Counted from the stretch's first letter, positions 46,992 to 59,715 are shown. The stretch: 64,000 nt of DNA from Quillaja saponaria (GCA_029379385.1 CM055617.1:11813532-11877531); one strand, 5' to 3'. The notes: generated by a model not told the origin, from the sequence alone. Program-made: numbers and translations.

Positions 46992-49900
46992 TCATTCTGC
47001 CTCATCTTCCTCATCATTTATATCATCATCATCATCACCCACATCAACATTTTCTTGAAATTCATTTCTTGTCCTTTTTTTAGTACAAGGTGTTAACTCA
47101 TTTAGATTCACTTCTTCCACGATGCCTCCGTTAAACAAGACAATTGGTTCATCAATTTCATCAGACTGGAATCTAAATGACGAATAGGTAGCTCCAATAT
47201 CATTCTGATAGTAATTATGATTTTCTTCCTCCATATACACCTCAGAAGTATGCACCTTGATTTGAACCTTGCATGCAGCCCACCAATCAACCCTATCTTT
47301 ATTTTTTGAAGTTGGATATTTCGTATAATACACTTGTTGGGCTTGCTCAGCTAATATAAATGGCTCAAATGACCGAAGTTTGGACTTGTGATTGATTTCC
47401 ATAATTCCATACTTTTTATCATTTCGAACCCCATTAATCGGGTCAAACCACTTACATCTGAATAGAACCACCTTGTTATTATCACCTAGGTAAGTGAATT
47501 CTAAAATTTCCTTGACTATCCCATAATAATCTAATGCATCATTACTATAGTTACTACCTAAAACACAAACACCATTGTTCATTGTTGTCTTATTTTCCCC
47601 ATAATCCTTAGTGTGAAACCTGTATCCGTTGACGATGAAAGCATTGTAACATTTAACACAATTTTGAGGACCACAAGCCATATCTCGTATGAGAGAATCG
47701 TCAATGCGATTCTCATGAGCCTAATTAAAAAATCATTAGTTAAAAGAATATAATTAATAATATCTTATTAATAGCATAAAATGTTTAGTAATAAATATGT
47801 ATTAAAGTGTCATACTCACAAGTTGTTTCATCCATTTTGAAAAACCATTATCTCTTTTCTTCTTAATTTGTTAAGCAGTGATAAAAGGATTGATGACGCT
47901 CAACATGCCATCAAATTTCCTGTTAAAAGTGATATTAATTTGTATAAACGAATGATTTATATTTAGCTGGTTATTAGTTAAAAGGTGAATTAAAAAATTC
48001 TTACTCAATATGGTTCAATCTCACTACAATTTAGGAGAACATATGTCTCTGCAACTTCCATATCTATATCTGGTAGATTTTTAGTCCAACTCCTACCTAA
48101 ATGTCTTCCATGATATTCAAAAATTAAGAGACATGGAGTAGTCCGAGGAATCTTTTGATCTCCAACATCATTTCGGGAGAGTTTTGTGCATCTTGTACAA
48201 ATGTTTGGTCCGAAAATACATTGAACAAAAATTTGAAACCTCTTCTAACATGTATTCTTCACAAATAGACCCCTCTATTCGCGCTTTATTAAGAAATTTT
48301 TTTTTAAAATCATGCATACACCTAACAGTTAAAATCAACATTAGTATTGAAAAAGATATTCAAATTTATGACTTTGTAAATGATATATCAAGTTATGTAA
48401 CTTTCACCTCTCGAATGGGTACAGTCCAACGATATTGTACAGGGCCTCTAACTCTAATCTCGTATGGTAGATGGATAATTAAGTGATCTATTGAATCAAA
48501 AATACCAGGAATGTATATCATTTCCAACTTGCATAAGATTTCAACAATGTTAGCTTCTAGTTAGAGCATATGATCAGCTTGTATTTCAATTGACCATATA
48601 TCCACACAAAAATGGCTCAATTCTGCTAGTGCTCCCCATATTAGTTTAGGCAAAAAGTCTCGTGTAGCCAATGGCAATAATCTCTGTAGAAACACATGAC
48701 AATCATAACTTTTCATGCCGTATAGTTTCTTCTCGGTAACATTAACGCAACTGAGCTATATTGGATACATAACCATCTGGAAAACGCAATTGTTTTAACC
48801 ACTCACAAACTTCTTTTATTTGATCATCTATTAAAACATATGCAGCTTTTGGTTTCATCAACTTGTCACCGTGCTTGTATAGCTCTAATTCTGGATGCTT
48901 GCATAGTAATCGTAAATCCTCATGTGCCTTTGGATTGTCTTTCGTTTTTCCCTTAACATTCATAAGGGTCTTAAACACATTATGAAAAATATTTTTTTCA
49001 ATGGCATGACATCCAAATTGTGGCGAATCAAATTAGTCTCCCAATACGATAATTCCCAAAAGATACTACGCTTTGTCTAATTATGATCCTTACCAAACCC
49101 ACAATATTTTTGCCTACCACTCTTTCTGCTAAATGTGATTTGAGGATGCATAAATACTCGTGTCTTGACTTCTGCACCACTCAATCGTAGGGGTGGGGGT
49201 GATTTCTCAACAATTCCCTTTTTGAAATCATTCTTGTTTCTTTGAAACCGATGATCCATTGGCAAAAATTGTCGATAACAATCAAACCAACAACATTTAC
49301 CGCCATTCTTAAGATAAAATGATTTAGTTTTTTCCATGCAAATTGGATAAGCAAGTCTCTCTTAGCATACTCCACCCAGATAACATCCCATATGCAGGAA
49401 AATCACTAATTGTCTATAAAAGTGAAGCTCTCATTAAGAAATTCTGTTTTTTGTAACCATAAAAAATGAAGACACCTTCATCCCACAGAATTTTCAACTC
49501 ATCCACCAAAGGTATCAAGTAAACATCTAAGTGTTTTTTTAGTGAATTAGGGCCAGAAATAACCAATGTTAAGAATATTGATGTTCGTTTCATGCACATG
49601 CTTGACGGTAGATTGTATGGAGTAATGAAAACGGGCCAACAAGTAACCAGTACACTTGAATTTCCAAACGGGTTAAATCCATCGGTAGAAAGCCCGAGAC
49701 GGACATTTCGAATCTCACTTGCAAAATCAGGGTGAGAAACATCAAATTTTTTCCAAGCTTCAGCATCCGACGGATGAGTTATTAAATTTGGGTCATGACG
49801 AACACCTTCCATATGCCATCTCATATGTCTTACAGTCTTATCTAACATATACAATCTCTGAAGTCTTGGAATAATTGGAAAGTACCTTAATATCTTATAA

Positions 49901-50679
49901 GGAACATCTTTCTATTTTGAATTAAGGGCTTTCTTAGTCTTGTATCGTTGGTGATTACAAATAGGGCACATTGTCTTATCTTCATCTTTATCATAGTATA
50001 AGGTACAATTATTTGGCCATGCATGTATTTGTTTATATTCCAACCCCAGTTCATCAACCAACTTCTTTGATCGGTAAAAATTATCAGGTAACTTTTCTGT
50101 TTTTGGTAGCATACACTTGATAATCTTCATCATTCGATCATAATGAGTTTCATTCATAATGAACTCAGATTTTAAGTTTAAGAGTTGTGAAACTGCAGAC
50201 AATGTACTGTGTTCAACACAACCTTCCTATAAAAGCTCCTCAGCATAATTTAATAAGTCATAAAATTTTGATGCTGATTGATTTGGTTCTTCATCATGTA
50301 CATCATCATCGTCCATTTGACGTTCAAAATGAACACCGTCCATGACCATGTCTATATAAGGGTTCAGATTAACTAGTGGTGGGTTATTTATGCTTTCATA
50401 AGATCTGTCATCTCCTCAAAACTCCTCACCATGCAATGTCCAATTCAAATATCCATCTTTAAAACCCTTATTATACAAATGTTTTGAAATTTCAAATGGA
50501 TTCTTCTACTTCTTGTTTTTACAGACCGCACAAGGACACCACAGAAGACTTTTATCTTTCACAATCCTTATATCATTTTCAGTTGCAAATTTTATAAACT
50601 CTTCAACTCCATCTTTAAATTCATCTGTTATCCCAATAGAATTCCTCTAATTAGACATCCAACTATAATCTGGCAACAT
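46992..50679 (-). pseudogene. CACTA transposase, TNP2-like, decayed
   Basis: This is the main transposase that cuts CACTA ends. It starts MLPDYSWM at 50679 with the transposase-associated zinc domain (LLWCPCAVCKNKK, then NWTLHGE). TNP2 follows: MCPICNHQRYK (about 49,950), VRHMRWHMEGVRHDPNLITH, RLGLSTDGFNPFG and LKKHLDVYLIPLVDELKILW (49,840-49,480), then CCWFDCYRQFLPMDHRF (49,290), GKTKDNPKAHEDLRLL (48,940), and a DUF4218-like stretch with CKLEMIYIPGIFDS and HLPYEIRVRGPVQYRW (48,530-48,420). The C-terminal DUF4216-like part is open from 47681 to 46992 (YYGIVKEILEFTYLG, FEPFILAEQAQQVYY) and ends in an acidic tail. Stops follow MSN, KNKK, GEEF and NYAEELL, and frames shift several times, so no active product is likely. 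Confidence 0.88.
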
Positions 50680-52982
50680 TTTTCAACTAAAACATTGAAG
50701 ACAAATTTTTTACCACTTGAACTTTATATTCTGGGTAAATAATAATAATATGTGCATGATTTCTAACACCTTTAACTCATTCTTAAGGGTAAGATGATCC
50801 TATCCCATTCAGGAAAACAACACACTCATTTCAATAATATCTTAATCCTTCATTCCAACTTAGCAAAATTTCGGCAGCATTTCTCTATGGTCTCCTAAGT
50901 ACACGACATAAACACAACAATTACTGTGTCTATGTATGCATCCGGAGAACATAGAGAAATAAAATCAAAATTTAAACTAAAGGAAATCCAAATTAAGATA
51001 TTACTGTAGTGAATAATATGTGTCGCTTTCCTAAACTGTCCACTTTGGACAATTCAAGAATCATTAACTAATGGTAATTCAATTTTGTCAAACTTAATGA
51101 CCAACATAATTGAATTTTGATTAGCAACAATTTTTGAACGGGAATCTAAGTTTTGAGTGTTTGTAAAATGTTAAAAATATTAACTATCTCACTAATAAAT
51201 CTAATAACATATATAGTCTAATTAACATCTATATCAACAAATCTTAACTCTCGCATAAAAAATTAATGAACAAATTTAATTGAAAACAATTGACACACCA
51301 TGCAGCAAATCACATTCCTTAACAAATTTTAGTAGATTAAGTAGATATATAAGTAAAATTTCCATATATTTATTAATCTATAGGCAATAGCTATTGCACT
51401 TAACAAATCACATTTAAGATAAAAGTTATAGATTTACGTTTCACTATTACAATTTCACTTTTTCCTTGTAAATAACATATATTATATTAACTATAACTTT
51501 TCTTGTAAGCAACCTATAAATTTCCTTGTAAGCAACATATATTATATTACCTATAACTTTCCTTGTAAGCAACGTTTAGTTAATAATTATACTATAACTT
51601 TCCTTGTAACAATTTGACATTCTCAAACCAAATTATATTATATTAACTATTGACATTAGAACATCTTAGACCAAATTATATTATATTAACTATAACAATT
51701 TGACATTAGAATGTCTCAGATCTTATATTTTATATAGTTCCTCTTTCCTTGTGTATACTCCTTCCCCTATTTTACTCTTTGCAGACATGTACACCATTAA
51801 TGGGTGCAGGCAGTAAGTCTTTCGTTAAGTTAAGCATCAAACCCAAACCTAGAAGAAAGTCCTTTGCTCAAGCCAAAAGCCTAGAACCATCAAACTGATT
51901 TGTTTTCGATCGGAGCATCAAGCAGTGCAAGAAAGTAAAGACTTGTAGACTTTTTCTTAAATAAATAAATTTTTATATAGACTTGTAGTATAATATTATT
52001 ACAGCAAGCTTCCTAATAGCTAAGAACAGATCTAAGACAGAGGAAGGCAAGCAAGTGAAAAATGTTCAAGAAAATAAAAGAAAGAAAAAAAGTGCAAACC
52101 TTTAACAACACCTGAAGAAGACAAAATGAAGAGGGGATTTTGAACCACCAATTTCACAAATCTCCAATCTTTGACTCGATCTGTTGTAGCAAGAGGCTCA
52201 TGTTCGTCCACCACTAGGAGTAGTCTTTGATTTTGATCTTGGATGTCGAAGAGGAATACTGGAGTTTGAGATTAAGGATTTCAGAGAGCATTTATCTGGG
52301 CTAGGGATTTCAAGATCTATTGTTGAGTGTGTTTCAATAGAAAAAGGAAAAAAAAAATATAAGAAGGAAATTAAAAAAAAAAAATAGAGTCTTTTTAATT
52401 CATAATATAAATGTCTTTCTCTTTTACTTGGTTATGGCCGAAAGTGCCAACATCTTGAAACCACAATTAAGCCCACGGATTGAAGAAGCATACTCATTCC
52501 TTGCATTTAATGCAAGTGGTTTATGTTTCTTCAATTTAGTCCTTAATCTTTTCAATTTAATCCTTACTCCACAATTTAACTTTTACATAATTTCCATAAT
52601 ATTTTCTATCCCATAATGATTGCTTATATTATTTATTTATATTCCTAATTACCTCAATAAGCCTTAAAACAACTTAATCATCAATAATTTATACATACTT
52701 ATTTTTCTACAATTTATTCAATTCATCAAGTTTTATATTTATTTACATTTTAATCACTTTCTCAGTACATAATAAATATATAGATATTGACAAATTATAC
52801 ATTTATTAATATTGAAAAGAATTTTTTTAAAAATAAATAGTCATAAAACAAATATTATAATAATAAAAACTATACTCTTAATATATCTTTTAACTCATAA
52901 TAATTTTTTAAAATTTTAATTCATAAATTTGAGAAGAACTTCAAAAAATTATGATTATTAGGAGTTTATTAATATATATATA

Positions 52983-53016
<34 letters not shown>

Positions 53017-53334
53017 CAATTTTAATTACTATTAACATATAATTATTAAAAACAATTATAAATTTATTATTATTGAGAAGAATTAGTATATAAGAAATTA
53101 AAGGCTATGTGCATAACAAAAAATTATAATAATAATAAATTTGAAAAAAAAAATAAGGCTTTAATTTCGCTAGTCGGTAGGCGACAGTATCAAAATTATG
53201 TTGTACTACTCCGCCATAAAAAAAAAGTAGAATTAAGAAAAAAAAAAATTGAGTGAGGGATATCGTTTTTTTCTTCTTCTTTTTTGTGCAAAAAATGGAA
53301 TAAATTAAGAGAAAAATGTGTTAAAATAGAAAAT
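50680..53334. other. CACTA 5' non-coding region
   Basis: 2.6 kb between the transposase start and the right subterminal repeats, probably its promoter and leader. Repeats of CTATAACTTTCCTTGTAAxCAA lie at 51,460-51,720. A satellite-like unit at 52,790-53,095 matches 39,570-40,500. An (AT)n run lies at 52,975-53,013. No protein is recognised. Confidence 0.55.
52790..53095. repeat. Single copy of the 39.6-kb satellite-like repeat, inside CACTA
   Basis: Shares CTATACTCTTAATATxTCTTT, ATTATGATTATTAGGxxxTT-like order and TTATTGAGAAGAATTAGTA with the tandem units at 39,570-40,500, interrupted by an (AT)n expansion. Confidence 0.65.
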
Positions 53335-53696
53335 TGTTGATTAGTGACGGAAATTTCGTCTCAAACCCATTGCACCGTATTTCTTTTAGCGACAAATTAT
53401 TTTCCATCACAAATCAATCGCAATATCGAAAATTTTAAATTAGCGACATCTATCACTAAACTTAGTGACAGAATAACGACGAAAAATCCATCGCTAATAT
53501 GTCGCAATGTTTGCGCGCCATCAGTTTATATGATTTTCCTACCAAATTAGTGACGAAATAATATTTCTTCACTAATTCCATCACTATATAGCGATAGATA
53601 ATTTCTTTCACAATGTCATTGCTATATAACGATGGAATTACAATGGAATAAATATGTCACTAAATTCCGTCGCTAAACTGTTATTTTCTAGTAGTG
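53335..53696. promoter_or_regulatory. CACTA right subterminal repeats
   Basis: Repeated AGTGACGGAAATTTCGTC, TCCATCACAAATCAATCGC and similar words up to the end TTATTTTCTAGTAGTG. They mirror the left subterminal zone. Confidence 0.7.
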
Positions 53697-53814
53697 AGTA
53701 ATTTAAACTTAGTTGACGTGGAACTTTACCTTATCTTGTGTAATTTTATTAGTGGTAAGTGAAACACATGTATGAATGAAGTAAACTAGATTAAATAAAT
53801 GTTTAGAAGCATTA

Positions 53815-53836
53815 TATATATATATATATATATATA
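53815..53836. repeat. (AT)n microsatellite
   Basis: An AT run just before family N copy B. A similar run stands just outside the head of copy D (about 57,735-57,754), so it may mark the start of the family. Confidence 0.8.
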
Positions 53837-53869
53837 TACATTCATAATTATAAACTAAGAATAAATTTG

Positions 53870-56800
53870 AACCACACATTTTAATTTCCTGACTTTGACT
53901 CTTTTTTTTTTTTTATTCTTGTACTTTCCTTTTTCTTTCTTGCCATCGTCTTTCCCTTCTTGGCTGCAAAATTTTCCCTTTTTTTTTTTTCCTTGTCTCA
54001 GCTGGTTCTAGAGAATTCTAGCACCTCCTCAAAAGACAATTGTGAACATCATCTTTCTTTGCTATTGTTGGTATGATTTTCTTGATTAAGCCTTCTAGTC
54101 TTCCTTGTCGTGACCATTCCTCCCTTGTATCAGTTGTAACTTTTTTTTTCTTAGTTGTCTAGCAGGACTGGATGTGAGCAGCTTCTTGGTGCACAGTGGT
54201 GAGTGAAAAGAGTAGCAAATCCCTCATTTTCTACCTCAAGCTCGTAACTTTAGACTTAGATTATCTTGTTATGCCATCCTTCTCATGCAGCAGCTCCAAG
54301 TAGCCATCGTTAGCTCATTTCTTTTCAGCTGTTGGGATTTTTCTTAGACTTACAGAGCTGGAGCTAGCTACCCTTGTTGATGGCAACAACTCCACCTATT
54401 GGTAGCCAACATCCTTCCCCTGCATCTTGCTCAAAACGTGTGGCAGCTAAGCTTTATGGCTAGTTTTTATGCAATACCAACCAAATCATTCTTTCTTCTT
54501 AGCCATAGAAGTCCTTATGTGGTGTGGAATCTATCTTTGAAAGGTGACAGCAAATTCGGGTGCTAGGTAAGGAGGGTGGCCAATTTTAATTTCATATTCT
54601 CTTAATTTAATTGTTTCAAATAGAAGGAAACTATTGTTAGTTATGGTTATAGTTGAATGTTTAAGTAAAATTGAACCAAAAATTATAAAGAAAGAACAAG
54701 TATGAGAACATGTGTGTTAGTAATAATTGAAAAAGGAAATTTGAGAGTTGGTTATGGTTGTGTAGGAAGTGGATAATTTAAGTTTTGGATTAGCTTTAGG
54801 TAATTGGTTTAGCTTGAATTCAATATTTGGAATGTGAGTAATATGAATTGAGAAAGTTGTGTTGGCTTTTTGGAATGATTATGAATATATTTATATACAT
54901 ATATACTCAAGTAATGAAATGAGTTTCCTTAAGGTGTTTGATAAAATGCTTAAAAGGAACTAGTTATAATTTTATGAGTGAAACTTGGTAAAGTTAATTC
55001 TTGGTGGTTAATTGTTATTTGAATTTGAATAAAAGTTCATAAATAATAGCAAAGAATGGTTGGTTAATGTGGTGAGTTGAGGATTTAATGAAAGTGGGTA
55101 GTGAGTATGAACAAAGGATGTTTAGTTATGGGGTCAAGTGTTGTAAATGGAAGTTAGGTGGTAAATGAAAGGGAGCAAGGGCAAACTTTATAAATTAGAG
55201 AAATCTTGTATTTTGGGTATTTCATGACCTGAATTAATTTAGGAGTTTTAAAGAGGAAGTGTAGATTATTGTCTTAGGATGATATCTTTAAAGTTTCGTA
55301 ACTTGATTCAAAGTGTATTTATTGGTAAAGCTATTGGATTGCAGCTGGGTTCATGCAAGATTTTAGGCAAGCTTCAGTAAGTCCAGAGGACTTTGTCAGG
55401 GGTAATAGTTTGAATTAGCTTAGGACCCCTGAATAAGAACTATTTCTAACATATTAAGGAAAAAGTATAAAGTGGTGCATGTCTTAATTCCATGTTAAGT
55501 GTATTTTGCAGGTGTTGGAAGTCATGGTTGTAATTTTTGGGTCTTGACTGAAACTGTTTTTGTGTAACTGAGTTTGGAAAGTCTTAAAGGATGAATTAGG
55601 AGTAGAATGATTAATATAAATTGTTCCTAATATCTTGATAAAATATACTAGGAACATAATTTAATTCCCCATTATGATAATTTTATAAGTATTAGAATCT
55701 GGTTCTGACAACTAGGAATTTGTATATGACCTGTTTGTGTACGTGTGAGGATTTGAGTAGGTTCAAAATTAATTTTAGGAGAAATGCCTAAATAAAAAAG
55801 ATAGTTAACTTCCTAAAGATAATGTTTAAACTTGGTTTTGTTAAATTTAGTTAAGTATATAAGTGGAAATCAAACATATCTCCAAGATAGTATGAAAATG
55901 GCTAAAAGAGATTAACTTTAAATAAATATTTTAAACTTAGTATCTATAGATTTTCGTAATTAAAAAGTTATAAACTATAAAATGGACAAACTAAATAATA
56001 CTTGAAAATTTTAATTTCAACTCTGAAACTTGTGGTTGAGCCAACGACACACTTGAACGTAAAAGGGAGCAACAAGTAAGATTGGTAAACGGTGACTAGT
56101 TAAATACTACCTTTTGGGTTGCTAGATTAGTATGTGTATTTGTTATGTATATTTGATATATTTATATGGAAGCATAAGCATGTATAGTGTTTAATTGAGT
56201 TATTTGAATTATGTTTGACTTGTGATTTGTTTGTATTTGATAAAAGCCAATAAAAGTGTTTTTCTTCCGAAATGATATTTATTTTTGAAATAGAATCTGG
56301 GTATACCTAGGATATTATGGGATATTCTGATTTGATAAGTGTTTTCAAATGATTGAGTACTCAGCCCCAATGGAATGGATATGTACGGAGAATATATTTA
56401 GTGTGCAGGCAAAAAAAAAAAAGCCCAATGGGAGGATATATGTTGTGCAGGGCTAAGTTACTCTATTAGCCCTTTGATTGCTTTGATTATTTTGATTGTT
56501 TTAATTGGATTGTACAGAGTACTATTTGAACTGTGCTTGTTAAGTTCTATGTTTTATGTAATTATGTACATGTAACCTTAGTTATTTTGAAATTTATGTT
56601 ATTGTAATATTAATTGACTATATATTATATTCATGGGTTGAGTGATGTCAGTATCCTTTGGGTACGTTTTTTCACTCACTGAGTCTGTGGACTCACCCAT
56701 CTTTTGTTAATATTTTTTTAGTAACAGGATAACAAGGGACGTCAACTACCGATAATGGACTTGCCAAGAAATTGGCGGCGAGGTATTCTTTCCAGATCAC

Positions 56801-57194
56801 CTACTTAAAGCCATGGGATAAAGAATTTGCAGTCACTTTAGGGCTTGGTTTATGAAGTTTGAGTCGTGAGACTTTGTGTTTAATTGATTTTTTTTTTATA
56901 TGGACAGAGTGGAGCTATTTGTTGTCTTTATTATTATTGTGTAAAAACAGTAGTATATGTTGTTTATATTATATTGCCATGTTATATTTTATGAAAAATC
57001 TTTGCTGAAATTTTTAGTAAATTGTTGTATATGTTAGTAAATAAACTTTTATATTTAACTTATGTTTTATAAAATTTACTTTTATTCTTTAGTTTAGTCA
57101 TGAGTCCTATTTATTTTTTTATTTTGAAGCCAGGGTTATGGAAATTTGGTTACCTATTCCTTTGGCCAGTCATGCCTCCGTGTGGGGTGTGACA
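53870..57194 (+). repeat. Unclassified non-coding repeat family N, copy B (most complete)
   Basis: About 3.3 kb without a coding frame. It begins with TTTCCTGACTTTGACT and a pyrimidine-rich stretch (CCCTTCTTGGCTGC). The middle has GAGTACTCAGCCCCAATGG and TGTGCAGGGCTAAGTTAC. Then come TATCCTTTGGGTACG, GAGTCTGTGGACTCACCC and GGCCAGTCATGCC, and it ends GGGTGTGACA. The CA end, with TGTCACACC at the reversed copy C, would fit a long LTR or LARD, but no second LTR, primer site or gag-pol is visible. Confidence 0.55.
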
Positions 57195-57217
57195 AATCAC
57201 TTGAATTAAAGTGATTA
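57195..57217. other. Short perfect palindrome at a repeat junction
   Basis: AATCACTT and AAGTGATT are inverted around a short spacer, directly after the end of copy B and before copy D. Confidence 0.6.
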
Positions 57218-57720
57218 GAAACTACCCCTAACCAAGCTAGAGACTCACAATTCAAACAAGATAACTGCTACAAGGGAAGAACTGATGTGGTAGGCTTTTT
57301 GCCTTGCTACCTTGCTGTTGTAACCCAAGAAAACCACCTCCCCCCCCCCCCCCTTCCCAATTCACCTTTGTTGGACGGCATGAAGGAAGAAAAGAGAAAC
57401 TTAGTTGCTACCCCCAAAATAGGGAATGCTATCATTGGTAGCTGCTGATAGCCAAGGGTGGCTGCTATACGATTTGTTATAGCTCACACACACACACACA
57501 CACACACACAACTTGAAGAACAAGGGAGGAACTAAATTGGCACCCATAAGGAAAGAGTAGAAGCTCTCAGCTAGCCAAAGAAGGAAAGAAAACTCTAAAA
57601 ACCGAGGAGGTAGACCATGGGAAAGAAATGAGAAAGTCAGCCAAGAAGGAAACAAAAATGAAAAGAAAATTGAAAGTATAGTCAAAGTCAAAGTCAAAGT
57701 CAAACATTTAAATTAATGGT
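57218..57720 (-). repeat. Family N, copy D, 5' fragment
   Basis: Read on the minus strand it begins TTTGACTTTGACTTTGACT and TTTCCTTCTTGGCTGAC, like the head of copy B. GGCTATCAGCAGCTACC further in matches copy C near 63,700. It contains a run of 14 or so C at 57,341-57,354 and (CA)n at 57,486-57,510. It is truncated and faces copy B tail to tail. Confidence 0.5.
57486..57510. repeat. (CA)n microsatellite
   Basis: About 12 CA units within family N copy D; the matching place in copy C has only short ACAC runs (63,718-63,733). Confidence 0.9.
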
Positions 57721-57734
57721 GCATATATTTTAGT

Positions 57735-57754
57735 ATATATATATATATATATAT
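57735..57754. repeat. (AT)n microsatellite
   Basis: An AT run beyond the head of family N copy D. 57,755-57,940 is otherwise plain AT-rich DNA. Confidence 0.8.
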
Positions 57755-57948
57755 AATTTTTTTGTTTTATTTAAATACTTGTTTATTGTTATAGCTAAAG
57801 TTACATACTACATCTAAAATTTAACGTTACAATACTGGGTTATAACAATAGCACCAAATACTAATAATGATCCGATTTAAATTGTCAAAATTCAATTTGG
57901 CATAGATACATCTCAACACAAAATAGGCTTATTATTTATTCTTGGCAA

Positions 57949-58524
57949 TAGGGGTGTGCACAGGGTCGGTTCGGTCCGGGTAATGATAAATTTTTGAATC
58001 GAACCAAAATTTTCGGGTAATAAAATTTATGAACCGAACCGAACCGAAAATAGTTATTACCCGAATTTACCCGAACCGAAAAAATATGACTAGTTCGGTT
58101 CGGGTATTCGGTTACCCGAAATTTATCAATATTTTACTAAAATTAATTTAAAAATTATATATTTTTTATTTTTGAACCTCATACTTTTTAAATTCATTAG
58201 TTATTATAAAAGAAAAATACAAAAAACATAATATATTAACATATTCAACACAAATAAAAATATAAAATTATAAATTAATACAACAATACATTAAAAATAA
58301 CAAAAAAAATTATATATTTTGATTTTCGGGTAACCGCGGGTACCCTGTTTGCATTATACTCCACTATCCGTAACCGAACCGAAAATAACGGGTATTAAAT
58401 TTAACTATCCTGAACCGAACCGAAATAAGAAAAATACCAGAATTTAACCGAACCGGTAATAACCGAACCGAATTACCGGTTCGGTTCGGGTATTCGGTTT
58501 TTTCGGGTTCCTTGCACAGCCCTA
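57949..58524. mobile_element. hAT-type MITE, 576 bp, perfect 8-bp target duplication
   Basis: The ends are TAGGGGTGTGCA and, on the other strand, TAGGGCTGTGCAAGG. CTTGGCAA flanks both sides (57941-57948 and 58525-58532). An 8-bp duplication and TAGGG-type ends identify the hAT superfamily. The interior has repeated GAACCGAACCG and CGGTTCGGGTA words on both strands and no coding frame. 58,533-59,570 shows no gene. Confidence 0.88.
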
Positions 58525-59055
58525 CTTGGCAATGTTTATTTACATAGATAAAATAGCTACAAACACAGCCTTATAATTGTAAAATAAAAATAATAATAAT
58601 AATAAATAAAAAGAAAAACCCTTAATCAGTTAAGCCATGCACACGATCACTCTTATCTCTTCCCCTGCCTTTTGGTTAGCTTCCCAATTCCTATCCTAAG
58701 AGAAGTCATTTGTACTATAGTTTATTTCAATTGAAATAAATTTTATTTTTTATTTGAATCCAAACATATTGGAAACATTACTTTAGTGTTTTGGTATTTT
58801 ATTTACAACTTAATTCTTTATTTGTTATCAAATTTGAAAAGGGTAATTGTGTCGTCTCAGTTGAGATGTTCTTCATTTTTAAATAAATTTATGAGATACT
58901 CATGCACAAAAAAGAAGTTAAACATGACAGTTGACTTTAATTCGATTGAATTATTTTTACAAAGTGTGATTAAGAGTATGGGTACGATGAGATTGATTTA
59001 ATAGAAAAAGTTGATATTGTAACTTATACAGTAACTAGATGTATTCGACCTCCAT

Positions 59056-59080
59056 TTCTTTTCTTTTCTTTTCTTTTTTA
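59056..59080. repeat. (TTTTC)n microsatellite
   Basis: About five TTTTC units in AT-rich non-coding DNA. Confidence 0.8.
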
Positions 59081-59576
59081 ATTTATTTTTACTTTAATAT
59101 CTTCAAAATTCATAACACTCTTTTTCTTTTTTTATGTTTGTGAGAATATAATTTCACTAACAAAATTGTTGATTTGATTTTATATCTATTTGTTACATGA
59201 ATTTTATAAATTCTATTTAGATCAAATTAAGATAAAAAATAATATTTTAAATTATTTATCTATTTTGAATTTTAATCACGGACTTAAAGAATAAATAAAT
59301 TATAATATAATATTTTATGACTTTTATTTAAAATATTTTATTAGTATGGTTGTTTTTTTTCATTTTTTTTTTCTTTATTGATACTTTTTTGAAATTTTGA
59401 ATAAAAAATTTACCAGTAGAAGTATAAATTATTAATTATTTAAATAACTAAATCTAATAATTTTTTATTCAATTAATATTTAGTACATGTATATGCTTTG
59501 TTATGTTAATATATCAAATACTTATCTTGTTAAAGGGATTATTGATATTTATTTTTTATTATTTTTCTTTTACTTT

Positions 59577-59715
59577 ACGGTCAAGTGATGTTTGAGCCAG
59601 TTTATATGCACCTCAACTAATCCACCTCTTCTCGGTGAAGGCAAGTTATGGAAGGAAGTAAATCTCATTGATCAACAGGTCAATCCCTTTGGGGTTTAAG
59701 GACACATCAAAATAT
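59577..59715. repeat. Dispersed repeat family R1, copy 4
   Basis: GGTCAAGTGATGTTTGAGCC, then CTCAACTAATCCACC and GGTGAAGGCAAGTTATGG, in the R1 order. A (TTA)n run follows near 59,745-59,765. Confidence 0.5.

Larger units (their letters stand above)
43984..53696 (-). mobile_element. CACTA (En/Spm) DNA transposon, 9.7 kb, AGT target duplication
   Basis: The left end is CAGTACAAGAAAAAAGC and the right end, on the opposite strand, CACTACTAGAAAATAAC. AGT stands immediately outside both (43981-43983 and 53697-53699), the expected 3-bp duplication. Subterminal zones at both ends are full of GTCACAAATCCGTCGC-type words. Inside are a TNP2-like transposase gene and a Transposase_24 gene, both on the minus strand and both broken. 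The left end carries G for C in the CACTA core. Confidence 0.92.

Noticed and set aside
48184..48486. 100-codon open frame on the plus strand
   Set aside because: It overlaps the minus-strand DUF4218-like part of the CACTA transposase (HLPYEIRVRGPVQYRW) and has no family match I know.
57401..57703. 100-codon open frame on the minus strand
   Set aside because: Its sequence is shaped by the (CA)n run and repeated TTTGAC words; the matching region of copy C has no such frame.
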